Source: Bacteroidota bacterium | Lineage (GTDB): Bacteria > Bacteroidota > Bacteroidia > UKL13-3 | Assembly (NCBI GenBank): GCA_027488905.1 | Contig: JAIYAT010000017.1 | Location: 1-64,000, forward strand | Reading direction: 5' to 3' | DNA length: 64,000 nucleotides | Shown: in pieces, positions 17,406-25,846 of the stretch | Numbering within the stretch: position 1 is the first letter of the stretch | Layout: every line of letters begins with the position of its first letter | Notes under the pieces: model-generated | Databases searched by the model: none | What the model saw: only the letters and a program-made list of their open reading frames with translations | What the model was told of the DNA's origin: nothing | Made by a program: the position numbers and the translations under genes

Positions 17406-18323
17406 ATGCGCATTTCAAAAAGCTATATATTAATTGCCTTGAACCTATTTTTGGTTTCAGGATTAAAATCTCAAAATGTTGAGGTAGGATTAATGTTGGG
17501 AGGTTCCAATTACCTTGGAGACCTTAGCAATGAAACCTTTTTGATGGATCAAACAAAATTTTCTGCCTCAATTTTTGGAAGGTATAATTTTTTGCCTCGT
17601 TTCTCAATGAAAGGATTTATTGGATACGGTCGAGTTGCTGGGGATGATAATAATTTTAAGGATGAAACACGTTCCTATGCTGGAATAGAAGATTTTAAGT
17701 TTAATTATTACAGAAACTTGAACTTTTATTCTGACATATATGAAGCATCGGTTCATGCAGAATATAATTTGAGGAAAATGGACTTAAATACTTACCAATC
17801 CCGTCCATTTATTCCTTATGTATTTGGTGGAATTGGTTTGTTTCACTTCAATCCTAAGAGCACATTTGATGGCAAAGAGGTTGAACTTCAACCGTTAGCA
17901 ACAGAAGGGCAAGGTTCAACTACCTATAACGACTTGAAAAAATATTCACTAACTTCCATTTGTTTGCCAGTAGGACTAGGTTTCAGACAAAAAATTGGGG
18001 ATGATTTTTTTATTGGGGTAGAAGCTGGACTTAGGTTCACTCGTACCAATTATTTGGATGATGTTGGTGGGTTATATGCTTCTAATTCGGTGGTAAATGG
18101 CGCTACTGGAAGGGTTGGATTACTAATGTCTGATAGAAGCTGGGAAAGACCTGATGTTAACGTATCCCCAGATTTAGATTTCCCTTTAAACAATGACTAC
18201 TTATTTGAAGAAGGTTTCAAGCGCAGCGACAGAAAAACCTTTAGTAACGACATGTATTTTATGGCTGGTATTACCATTTCTTATGTAATAAGGTTTAGAG
18301 GCCAAGGGTGCCCAACCTTTTAA
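17406..18323 (+). CDS. DUF6089 family outer-membrane beta-barrel protein, copy 1
   Basis: A 305-residue protein with an N-terminal signal peptide (ISKSYILIALNLFLVSGLKSQ). The mature part starts NVEVGLMLGGSNYLGDL, the opening pattern of DUF6089 outer-membrane proteins, and continues as alternating strands typical of a small beta-barrel. It ends ISYVIRFRGQGCPTF, an aromatic C-terminal strand. The exact function of the family is unknown. The paralogue follows after 6 bases. ATG 17406 is chosen over an earlier ATG because it begins the signal peptide and fits the promoter. Confidence 0.8.
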   Translation: MRISKSYILIALNLFLVSGLKSQNVEVGLMLGGSNYLGDLSNETFLMDQTKFSASIFGRYNFLPRFSMKGFIGYGRVAGDDNNFKDETRSYAGIEDFKFNYYRNLNFYSDIYEASVHAEYNLRKMDLNTYQSRPFIPYVFGGIGLFHFNPKSTFDGKEVELQPLATEGQGSTTYNDLKKYSLTSICLPVGLGFRQKIGDDFFIGVEAGLRFTRTNYLDDVGGLYASNSVVNGATGRVGLLMSDRSWERPDVNVSPDLDFPLNNDYLFEEGFKRSDRKTFSNDMYFMAGITISYVIRFRGQGCPTF

Positions 18324-18329
18324 GCTTTG

Positions 18330-19121
18330 ATGAAAAGGAATTTAATTTTATTTTATTTCACTTTTTTGGCTCAAATGTTATCAGCGCAAAGAGTAGAGTT
18401 TGGACTATCTGCCGGCGCATGCAACTATTGGGGTGATTTAGCTCCAAAAGTTAAATTATCAGAATCTCATTTTACAGCTGGTGCTTTTATGAGAGTTAAT
18501 ATTAATAATACTTGGGCTATAAAGGCAGAGTTCAACAGATTGGAAGTTTCTGGTACAGACCAAAATTTCGAATTCAATAAAAACAGAAACTTGAGCTTTT
18601 TTAGTCCAATTAGCGAAGGAGCCATTTTATTTGAATACAACTACTCAAAATATGGACCTTTTGTTTTAGACAAAAAATTTACTTCTTATTTCTTTGCTGG
18701 TTTAGGCGGCTTTGTCTTCAATCCGCAAACAGTAATGGATGGTAAGGTTTATGAGTTAAGAGATTTTCAAACAGAAGGAAAAGTTTATAGCCGATTTTCA
18801 ATGGCAGTGCCTTTTGGAATGGGGGTTAAATGGATGTTAAATAACCGCTTTGCGCTTGAAAGTCAGATTGGTTTTAGGAAAACATTTACCGACTATATGG
18901 ATGATGTAAGTACCGTTTACCCTGATGTTCAATCCAGGTTAGAAAACAGTGGTGTTTTAAATGCAACATTAACAGATCGTTCAATAGAGTTATATGGTGT
19001 TCCTCAGTATGCAAAAGGGTACAAAAGAGGAAATTCCAACCATAATGATTGGTATATGAGCGCAACTATTTCGATAGCCATGCGTCTCAATACGAAAATA
19101 AAGTGTGCTAGATTTTATTAA
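18330..19121 (+). CDS. DUF6089 family outer-membrane beta-barrel protein, copy 2
   Basis: A 263-residue paralogue of the preceding protein. It has a signal peptide (NLILFYFTFLAQMLSAQ) and the same opening (RVEFGLSAGACNYWGDLAP). Shared blocks include TSYFFAGLGGFVFNP followed by VMDGKVYELRDFQTEG, matching the equivalent FDGKEVELQPLATEG of copy 1. The pair probably arose by tandem duplication and both are likely outer-membrane proteins. The start is ATG 18330. Confidence 0.8.
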   Translation: MKRNLILFYFTFLAQMLSAQRVEFGLSAGACNYWGDLAPKVKLSESHFTAGAFMRVNINNTWAIKAEFNRLEVSGTDQNFEFNKNRNLSFFSPISEGAILFEYNYSKYGPFVLDKKFTSYFFAGLGGFVFNPQTVMDGKVYELRDFQTEGKVYSRFSMAVPFGMGVKWMLNNRFALESQIGFRKTFTDYMDDVSTVYPDVQSRLENSGVLNATLTDRSIELYGVPQYAKGYKRGNSNHNDWYMSATISIAMRLNTKIKCARFY

Positions 19122-19147
19122 CTTCGCACGCTTACCCTATTTAGAAA

Positions 19148-19897
19148 ATGAGTTTGAAGGAAAAGATAGACGAAAAAAAATTGCCTGAGCATATTGCCAT
19201 CATTATGGATGGGAATGGTCGCTGGGCAAAAGGCAAGGGGAAACTCCGAATTTTTGGCCATCATAATGGTGTAACTACTGTAAAAACAATTACTGAAGCC
19301 TGTGCTAAGGTTGGGGTTAAATATTTAACTTTATATGCCTTTTCTACTGAAAACTGGAATAGACCTGCTTTTGAGGTTAAAGCTTTGATGGAGTTATTAG
19401 TTGATACCATGAAAAAGGAACTTCCTACCCTTCAAAAGAATAATATTCGCTTGTCTTTTATTGGTAATTTTAATGATTTGCCTGAAAAATGCCAGCAGCA
19501 ATTGGCTTCCACTATGGAGGCAACTTCTCAAAATACCAGAATGAATCTCGTATTGGCTTTGAGTTACAGTGCAAAATGGGATTTGGTTCAAGCCATAAAA
19601 AATATTGCAGTTGATGTAAAAAATGGCAAGGTGAATGAAGAAGATATTAATGATAAATTGGTTAATTCTTACCTTTCTACCCATAAAATGCCTCATCCAG
19701 AACTTTTAATAAGAACAAGTGGTGAAAAAAGAATCAGTAACTTTTTGCTATGGGAAATCGCTTATAGTGAATTGTATTTCACAGAAAAGTTATGGCCAGA
19801 CTTTACAGAGGAAGATTTATACCAAGCAATTTTAGATTACCAACAGCGCGAAAGAAGATTTGGAAAAACTAGCGAACAATTAAGCAGTAAAGCATGA
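19148..19897 (+). CDS. uppS: Isoprenyl transferase (undecaprenyl diphosphate synthase)
   Basis: A 249-residue cis-prenyltransferase that makes the C55 lipid carrier for cell-wall and surface-glycan synthesis. It has the signature IIMDGNGRWAKGKG (about residue 19, catalytic Asp in DGNGRW), FGHHNGV, LTLYAFSTENWNRP (about 66) and RTSGEKRISNFLLWEIAYSELYF near 192. One base change from the more usual RTSGE-x-RLSNF (Ile for Leu) is conservative. Its stop overlaps the bamA start (ATGA). Confidence 0.95.
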   Translation: MSLKEKIDEKKLPEHIAIIMDGNGRWAKGKGKLRIFGHHNGVTTVKTITEACAKVGVKYLTLYAFSTENWNRPAFEVKALMELLVDTMKKELPTLQKNNIRLSFIGNFNDLPEKCQQQLASTMEATSQNTRMNLVLALSYSAKWDLVQAIKNIAVDVKNGKVNEEDINDKLVNSYLSTHKMPHPELLIRTSGEKRISNFLLWEIAYSELYFTEKLWPDFTEEDLYQAILDYQQRERRFGKTSEQLSSKA

Positions 19898-22425
19898 AAA
19901 GAAAGTTAGTCATATTCGGTTTTCTATTGACAATTGCAAATTTTGCCAATGCACAAATTTTTGCAGGTGACACGCTCCGCTACATGGATATAAATTATAA
20001 TAATCCAAAGCAATATATAATAGAAGGAATAAATATTATTGGTACCGAGTATTATGACAAAAGTGCACTAGCTGTTATTTCTGGTCTCAGTATTGGGCAA
20101 AAAATTCGTATTCCATCAGAAGATATTTCAAAGGCAATCAACAATCTTTGGAAACAAAAGTTATTTGAAGATGTGAAAATTGTAATTGCTAAAATAGAGG
20201 ATGACAAAGTTTGGTTCGAGATTTATTTAAAAGAAAAGCCAAGACTATCAAGTTTTACCATTAAAGGGCTCAAAAAAGGCAAAGCAGAAGAACTTAGAGA
20301 ACAACTCACATTAAGATCTGGGCAAATTGTTACAGAAAATGTGCTTAATAGCACCTACAGGGAGATTAGAAAGTATTACGAAGAGAAAGGGTTTTTAGAT
20401 GCCTATGCAACCTTTGAACAAATCCCTGAGGAAAATAAGAAAAATATGGTTCGACTTAGAATCAATGTTTTTAAGGGTAAGAAAATTATTATTTCAAGTA
20501 TTGAATTTGTTGGAAATAAGGAAGTTGAATCTAGGAAGTTGAGAAAAGTTTTGAAAGAAACTAAGGTTAAGAAGTACTTCTTCACTAAATCTAAATTCAT
20601 AGACGACCTTTATCAAGAGGATAAACAGAATATCCTTAATAAATATTTAAGTCTTGGTTTTAGAGATGCCACAGTTATAAAAGATAGCGTTTGGAGAGAT
20701 AAAAAAGGCATCAAAATTAAATTGTATGTTTTTGAAGGTCAGAAATATTATTTTAGAAATATCACCTATGTCGGCAATTCGAAATATTCAAGTGATACCT
20801 TGAACCGAATTTTGAGAATCAAGAAGGGAGATGTATTTGACCAGTCAATTTTGGATTCTAGGTTAAATGGTAGTCCTGATGGAAATGACATTTCCACTTT
20901 GTATATGGACGATGGTTATTTGTTTTTTAGGGTTGACCCAGTAGAAGTTGCCATTGAAAAGGATTCCATAGATTTGGAGATTAGAATCATGGAAGGTAAT
21001 CAGGCCTATATTAATAAAGTAACCGTAAGAGGGAATTCCAAAACGAGCGACCATGTTGTTTTGCGGGAGTTAAGAACAAAACCCGGACAGCTTTTTAGCA
21101 AAACGGATATAACGCGTTCTATTCGCGAATTAGCTCAAATAGGGTACTTTAATCCTGAGGCTTTAAATGTTAACCCAGTGCCTAATCCTAATACTGGAAC
21201 GGTTGACATTGAGTATATTGTTGAAGAAAGAGCAAATGACCAAATAGAATTAAGTGGAGGATGGGGAGCTGGATTTGTTGTGGGTACTTTAGGTTTGACC
21301 TTAAACAACTTTTCGGTGAGAAAAGCAGGTCAAAGTAAATATTGGAATCCTATTCCTTCAGGTGATGGTCAAAGAGTTTCGCTACGTGCACAAACAAATG
21401 GAAGCTTTTTTCAATCTTATTCAGCCTCTTTTACAGAGCCTTGGTTGGGTGGAAAAAGACCTAATTCTTTAACTACTTCAGTATATCATTCAATACAATC
21501 GAATGGCAGACAAGGGGAGTTGCGTTCTGGTTTATATACTACTGGAGCCTCGGTTGGATTAGGAAAGAGATTGCGTTTCCCAGATGACTTTTTTACAATT
21601 CAGTATCAGTTAAGTTATCAGTTATACAATAATGACCCAGATGAAAATGGAGGGCTATTTTTTGCTACCATTCCAAGTGGGAAATCACATAACTTAAGTT
21701 TTAGGGTTATTTTAGGCAGAAATTCAACTGATCAGCCTATCTATCCAAGAACAGGTTCAAACATTTCATTGAGTTTGCAGTTTACACCTCCATATTCTTT
21801 AATAAATGGAAAGGATTATTCTGATCAAGATAATATTCCAAATACCAAATGGTTAGAATTTTATAAATGGAAATTTGATGCCACTTGGTTCAATAAAATT
21901 GCTGGAAATAAAAGACCACTTGTATTAATGACGAGGGTTAATTTTGGGTTTTTGGGTGCCTACAATTCAAATATGAACATTACTCCATTTGAACGCTTTT
22001 GGGTAGGAGGCTCTGGGTTAACAGGATTTAGTTTGGATGGAAGGGAATTGGTTGCACTTAGAGGCTATCAGGATAATTCGCTAACACCATATGTTATCAA
22101 TCCAAATACCGCTTCCTATCAGCAAACTGGAGCAACCATTTATAATAGATATACAATGGAACTGCGTTATCCAGTTTCACTAAATCCCCAAGCTACGGTT
22201 TTTCCTTTGCTGTTTTTAGAGGCAGGTGGAACTTGGTTGGATGAAAGGAAATTTAACCCTTTTGAAGTGAATCGTTCTTACGGTTTAGGTGTTCGTATTT
22301 TCTTGCCAATGTTTGGTATGATAGGTTTAGATTATGGTTGGGGGCTTGATTTACCGCCAAATCACCCTAATCCATCTAGGATTAATGGGGGAAATTTTCA
22401 CTTTTTATTGGGTCAACAATTTTAA
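19894..22425 (+). CDS. bamA: Outer-membrane protein assembly factor BamA
   Basis: An 843-residue Omp85 protein. It has a signal peptide (FGFLLTIANFANAQ), then about five POTRA repeats (residues about 45-440, recurring patterns such as FEVGNKEV and ITYVGNSKY) and a C-terminal 16-strand barrel (about 450-843). The barrel contains the lid motif ALRGYQD (the VRGF/Y position) and ends with FHFLLGQQF, with the terminal aromatic residue. BamA inserts beta-barrel proteins into the outer membrane. It is followed immediately by two Skp/OmpH chaperone genes, which deliver its substrates. Confidence 0.94.
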   Translation: MKRKLVIFGFLLTIANFANAQIFAGDTLRYMDINYNNPKQYIIEGINIIGTEYYDKSALAVISGLSIGQKIRIPSEDISKAINNLWKQKLFEDVKIVIAKIEDDKVWFEIYLKEKPRLSSFTIKGLKKGKAEELREQLTLRSGQIVTENVLNSTYREIRKYYEEKGFLDAYATFEQIPEENKKNMVRLRINVFKGKKIIISSIEFVGNKEVESRKLRKVLKETKVKKYFFTKSKFIDDLYQEDKQNILNKYLSLGFRDATVIKDSVWRDKKGIKIKLYVFEGQKYYFRNITYVGNSKYSSDTLNRILRIKKGDVFDQSILDSRLNGSPDGNDISTLYMDDGYLFFRVDPVEVAIEKDSIDLEIRIMEGNQAYINKVTVRGNSKTSDHVVLRELRTKPGQLFSKTDITRSIRELAQIGYFNPEALNVNPVPNPNTGTVDIEYIVEERANDQIELSGGWGAGFVVGTLGLTLNNFSVRKAGQSKYWNPIPSGDGQRVSLRAQTNGSFFQSYSASFTEPWLGGKRPNSLTTSVYHSIQSNGRQGELRSGLYTTGASVGLGKRLRFPDDFFTIQYQLSYQLYNNDPDENGGLFFATIPSGKSHNLSFRVILGRNSTDQPIYPRTGSNISLSLQFTPPYSLINGKDYSDQDNIPNTKWLEFYKWKFDATWFNKIAGNKRPLVLMTRVNFGFLGAYNSNMNITPFERFWVGGSGLTGFSLDGRELVALRGYQDNSLTPYVINPNTASYQQTGATIYNRYTMELRYPVSLNPQATVFPLLFLEAGGTWLDERKFNPFEVNRSYGLGVRIFLPMFGMIGLDYGWGLDLPPNHPNPSRINGGNFHFLLGQQF

Positions 22426-23009
22426 TGAATATGAAAATGAAGAAATTATTTAGCACATTGGCTTTCCTATTTCTTTTAGGAAATTCAAATTTGTTTGCAC
22501 AACGTTTTGCCTATGTAGATACGGATTATATCATGGATATGCTTCCTGATTATAAGTCGGCGCAAAAGCAGCTCGACTTAATCGCTGAAAATTGGCAAAA
22601 GGAAGCAGAAGCGATGAAGCAAGAAATCGATAAGATGGAAAAGGAGTACCAAGCAGAGCAAGTGCTACTTACAGAAGAGCTTAAAAAAAAGAAAGAGACC
22701 GAAATCAAGGCTAAAGAAACAGAGCTTAAGGACTTTATGAACAAGAAATTTGGCTATGAAGGGGAACTTTTTAAAAAACGTCAAGAATTGGTAAAACCTA
22801 TCCAAGATAAAGTTTTTGATGCTTGCCAAAAAATTGCAAAACAAAGTGCACTAGACTTTATATTTGCCAAAGGTGGAGAGGTAATTATGATGTACAGTAA
22901 TGCTAAATATGATAAGAGTGACGAGGTTTTAGCAGAATTGGGCGTTAATGTTACCAAAAATAAAACCCAAGGAAACGACAAAACAAAGCCAGCAACTGGA
23001 GACAAGTAA
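22425..23009 (+). CDS. Skp/OmpH family periplasmic chaperone, copy 1
   Basis: A 194-residue protein with signal peptide (KLFSTLAFLFLLGNSNLFAQ), then RFAYVDTDYIMDMLPDY and a long coiled coil rich in Lys and Glu (about residues 45-125), the grasping helices of Skp. The C-terminal tail is low-complexity (KNKTQGNDKTKPATGDK). It chaperones unfolded outer-membrane proteins to BamA. The start ATG 22425 overlaps the bamA stop; two further in-frame ATGs (22431, 22437) are possible. Confidence 0.88.
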   Translation: MNMKMKKLFSTLAFLFLLGNSNLFAQRFAYVDTDYIMDMLPDYKSAQKQLDLIAENWQKEAEAMKQEIDKMEKEYQAEQVLLTEELKKKKETEIKAKETELKDFMNKKFGYEGELFKKRQELVKPIQDKVFDACQKIAKQSALDFIFAKGGEVIMMYSNAKYDKSDEVLAELGVNVTKNKTQGNDKTKPATGDK

Positions 23010-23054
23010 ATGGCATGATTTTAGAAAGAAATAATTTAACAAATACTAATAAAA

Positions 23055-23567
23055 ATGAAAAACAATTTTAGAATCCTTATTGCTTTTTTTGCCATGCTGA
23101 TTTTGGCAGGTAGCAACGTAAATGCTCAAAAAATCGGATACGTAGATTTACAAGAACTTATGCAACTAATGCCTGAATACAAAAAGGCAAATACTGATAT
23201 GGAAGCTTTTGGAAAGTCTTTGGAAGATGAATTGAAAAAGATGAGTGATGAGTTTCAAAAGAAAGTTGCTGATTACCAAAAAGGCGAAAAAACAATGCCT
23301 GAAGCAATTCGTAATGTAAAGCAACAAGAATTGCAAGATATGCAAACTCGTATCCAAGATTTCCAACAAAGTGCGCAAGAAAATATTCGTAAAAAAGAAG
23401 CTGAATTATTAAAGCCAATTATCGAAAAGGCTAAAGGCGCAATTGGACAAGTTGCCAAGGAATCTGGATATACTTACATCATGGATAGCAGTGTTGCAGG
23501 TTTCTTATACAAGCCAGATGATACCAATGTTTTAGCTGCTGTTAAAAAGAAACTAGGAATATTGTAG
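23055..23567 (+). CDS. Skp/OmpH family periplasmic chaperone, copy 2
   Basis: A 170-residue paralogue of the preceding protein with signal peptide (ILIAFFAMLILAGSNVNAQ), the motif KIGYVDLQELMQLMPEY and the coiled-coil region DELKKMSDEFQKKVADYQKG. It lacks the Lys-rich tail of copy 1. The two copies keep the shared layout with the MLPDY/LMPEY motif. A strong terminator follows at 23587, so this is the end of the uppS-bamA-skp transcript. Confidence 0.88.
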   Translation: MKNNFRILIAFFAMLILAGSNVNAQKIGYVDLQELMQLMPEYKKANTDMEAFGKSLEDELKKMSDEFQKKVADYQKGEKTMPEAIRNVKQQELQDMQTRIQDFQQSAQENIRKKEAELLKPIIEKAKGAIGQVAKESGYTYIMDSSVAGFLYKPDDTNVLAAVKKKLGIL

Positions 23568-23586
23568 TTTTAACCTTTATTAATTT

Positions 23587-23618
23587 AAAAGGCTGCCTGG
23601 TTTCAGGCAGCCTTTTTT
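23587..23618 (+). terminator. Rho-independent terminator after skp genes
   Basis: A perfect 9-bp stem, GGCTGCCTG and CAGGCAGCC, with loop GTTT, preceded by AAAA and followed by TTTTTT. It separates the skp pair from murI. Confidence 0.9.
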
Positions 23619-23644
23619 GTTTTATTTTATTACCTTGCAAATAC

Positions 23645-24481
23645 ATGATTACATTTCCTAAACCTATTCAACCCATTGGCATTTTCGATTCAGGTATCGG
23701 CGGTTTAACCGTTGCCCGCGCAATCACACGCTTACTTCCAAATGAAAAGATAATTTATTTTGGAGACACTGCACATATGCCTTATGGAGAGAAAAGTGCA
23801 GAGGCAATTAAACATTATTCTCTTAAAATTGCTGAATTCCTTATGTTTAAAAACTGCAAGATGATTGTGATTGCTTGCAATACTGCCTCTGCTGCGGGCT
23901 ATAAGGCTGTCCTTAAACACACGGGTATGAAAGATTTAGTAGTTAATGTGATTGACCCTGCTGCCGAATTTGTAGTTAAAAACTATTACAGAAAGAAAAT
24001 TGGCGTTATTGCTACCAAAAGAACCGTTAGCTCAAATGTTTATAGCAAACGAATTTCTCATTTAGACCCTGTAGCTGATGTTTCTCAACTAGCTACCCCC
24101 TTGCTAGCTCCAATGATTGAAGAAGGTTTTTATAACAATAAGATAAGTCAAACGATTATCAATTCTTATCTCTCCAAATCTAAATTGGGAGATATAGATG
24201 CCTTAATTTTGGGTTGTACCCATTATCCATTAATTAAGAATGAGATTCAAAAATTTTATGGTAAAAAGGTAGCAGTAATAGATAGCAGTGAAGTAGTTGC
24301 CAACCACGTTAAATCTGTTTTAGAAAAGCATAATTTGCTTAATCCTGGTAGTAAATTTGGTTTAAGCAAAGCAGATAAACAATTCTTTGTGAGCGATTAT
24401 ACACAAAGCTTTGAAGAAACCAGTAAAATTTTCTTTGAAGAAAAGGTTAAACTAAAACAATTTAATATTTGGGAAGACTAA
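23645..24481 (+). CDS. murI: Glutamate racemase
   Basis: A 278-residue cofactor-independent racemase that supplies D-glutamate for peptidoglycan. It begins GIFDSGIGGLTVARAI (near residue 12, catalytic Asp in FDSG), has YFGDTAHMPYGEKS, the first catalytic Cys in IACNTASAAGY (about 78) and the second in LILGCTHYPLI (about 194). All landmarks are present. It lies 26 bases after the terminator, so it has its own promoter (a weak TACCTTGC box lies about 10 bases before ATG). Confidence 0.95.
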   Translation: MITFPKPIQPIGIFDSGIGGLTVARAITRLLPNEKIIYFGDTAHMPYGEKSAEAIKHYSLKIAEFLMFKNCKMIVIACNTASAAGYKAVLKHTGMKDLVVNVIDPAAEFVVKNYYRKKIGVIATKRTVSSNVYSKRISHLDPVADVSQLATPLLAPMIEEGFYNNKISQTIINSYLSKSKLGDIDALILGCTHYPLIKNEIQKFYGKKVAVIDSSEVVANHVKSVLEKHNLLNPGSKFGLSKADKQFFVSDYTQSFEETSKIFFEEKVKLKQFNIWED

Positions 24482-24493
24482 TTTATTATTCAT

Positions 24494-25138
24494 ATGAAAA
24501 ATAAGAGTATTGTTTGTTTTGTATTGATAGCAATGGCCTCTTTATGGAGCGCTTGTTGTGATAATGTTCAAAATAAATTAATGAAGCTAAATCCTAGACA
24601 AGTTGCTTTTTTTGAATCATTGCAGGAGGGATACCAACAAGTGTCTTTTAAATCATCAAATGGTCAAATTATTGATTTTGATGTCTATATTAATTTTAAT
24701 ACTTATCAAGGGGAACAGTTAAAACAAGTTACTTGTCCAGTTTATCGTGAGTATATGGAAAAGAATTACGATTATTCAAGTTATGGTCTATCCGGATTTG
24801 ATTATTTTGATATTGATTTTTCAGTATCTTCAAAAAACCAACCTGGAATTTTACGCACAGAGGCAGGCCAAAACTATTACTTTTGGCTCGATGCTGATTT
24901 ACATGATTTAGACCGTGTAATAAACTCAAGTATGTCTGGTAGTAACGTTCCACAAAATGGATATATTTTTATAGGTGACACTACCATAAATGGTAAGACT
25001 TATTCAGATATTTTTCATTTACCTATTACTAAATTTCCAACATCTCTTTCAAGTGAAATCAAAGATATTTATATTTCTTTCTCTAAAGGTTTAGTTGGGC
25101 TTAGAAAAGTTAATGGTATTTCTTTTGTGTTAGAATAA
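24494..25138 (+). CDS. Hypothetical lipoprotein
   Basis: A 214-residue protein with a short signal peptide ending LWSACCD, a lipobox-like site, so it is probably a lipoprotein. The rest is rich in aromatic and acidic residues (YDYSSYGLSGFDYFDIDF) and has no motif I recognise. Repeated beta-like segments suggest an all-beta fold. It follows murI by 12 bases and may be co-transcribed. The codon and base use are like its neighbours. I do not recognise the function. Confidence 0.65.
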   Translation: MKNKSIVCFVLIAMASLWSACCDNVQNKLMKLNPRQVAFFESLQEGYQQVSFKSSNGQIIDFDVYINFNTYQGEQLKQVTCPVYREYMEKNYDYSSYGLSGFDYFDIDFSVSSKNQPGILRTEAGQNYYFWLDADLHDLDRVINSSMSGSNVPQNGYIFIGDTTINGKTYSDIFHLPITKFPTSLSSEIKDIYISFSKGLVGLRKVNGISFVLE

Positions 25139-25167
25139 CATTGGTTTTTTCTTTTTGCGCGTACAAA

Positions 25168-25842
25168 TTATTTCTTTTTAATAAGCGTGCTTATAGCTCC
25201 TAAAAATACAATTTCACCAAGCAAGAACACTGGCCAATTAAAGCTTTTTGGAATCAAGGTTCTGATTCCAGAGAGTAAATCAAAATTGATATCTTTTTTG
25301 TAAATCTCAATTAAAATTGCAGTTGAATCTGCCATAAAAGTATATAACATTACCGCAAATCCTAATGCGCTCAATGCCCAAAATGTTCTGTGTAGCACAA
25401 TGGCTTGTCCTTGTTTCTTTTTATGCAACACCAATAAGTGTAATCCAATAAAAGTTGCAGAAACTAAACAAGGAGCCAGTACAGGTCCAATCCACGGTAC
25501 AGGCAACAAAAAGAGTAAGTCCCAATCTAGAATGCTCGCCGGCCAGTTTAGAAACACTTTTAAAAATACATAATAGAATATATCCCAAATGCCAAAGCTA
25601 AATAAGAATGCCGTAAATCGTTCTGTTTTGGTTTCGCCATTCATGTACCCAATGCAGCCTAACATTATTATGGTGGCAAGTTCTCTAAACAACTCTGTTA
25701 TCAGTAGGGTTGAACCAATTGTTTCTACTGGGAATTTAAATCCTTCTGGATAGAACAAAGCACGTAAATAGATTACTACTGCGGTTTCAAGCATGGCCAT
25801 GGCAATGCTAAAGATGCTAAGGTTTATTAATTTTGATTTCAT
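25168..25842 (-). CDS. Membrane protein of unknown function
   Basis: A 224-residue protein with about six hydrophobic segments (for example SIFSIAMAMLETAVVIYL and LLFLLPVPWIGPVLAPCLV). No catalytic motif is visible. It is the last gene of a minus-strand run (28885 to 25168) and begins 4 bases after the DUF4173 gene ends. I chose ATG 25842 over earlier in-frame ATGs because those overlap the upstream stop. No function can be assigned. Confidence 0.7.
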   Translation of the reverse strand: MKSKLINLSIFSIAMAMLETAVVIYLRALFYPEGFKFPVETIGSTLLITELFRELATIIMLGCIGYMNGETKTERFTAFLFSFGIWDIFYYVFLKVFLNWPASILDWDLLFLLPVPWIGPVLAPCLVSATFIGLHLLVLHKKKQGQAIVLHRTFWALSALGFAVMLYTFMADSTAILIEIYKKDINFDLLSGIRTLIPKSFNWPVFLLGEIVFLGAISTLIKKK

Positions 25843-25846
25843 GTTT

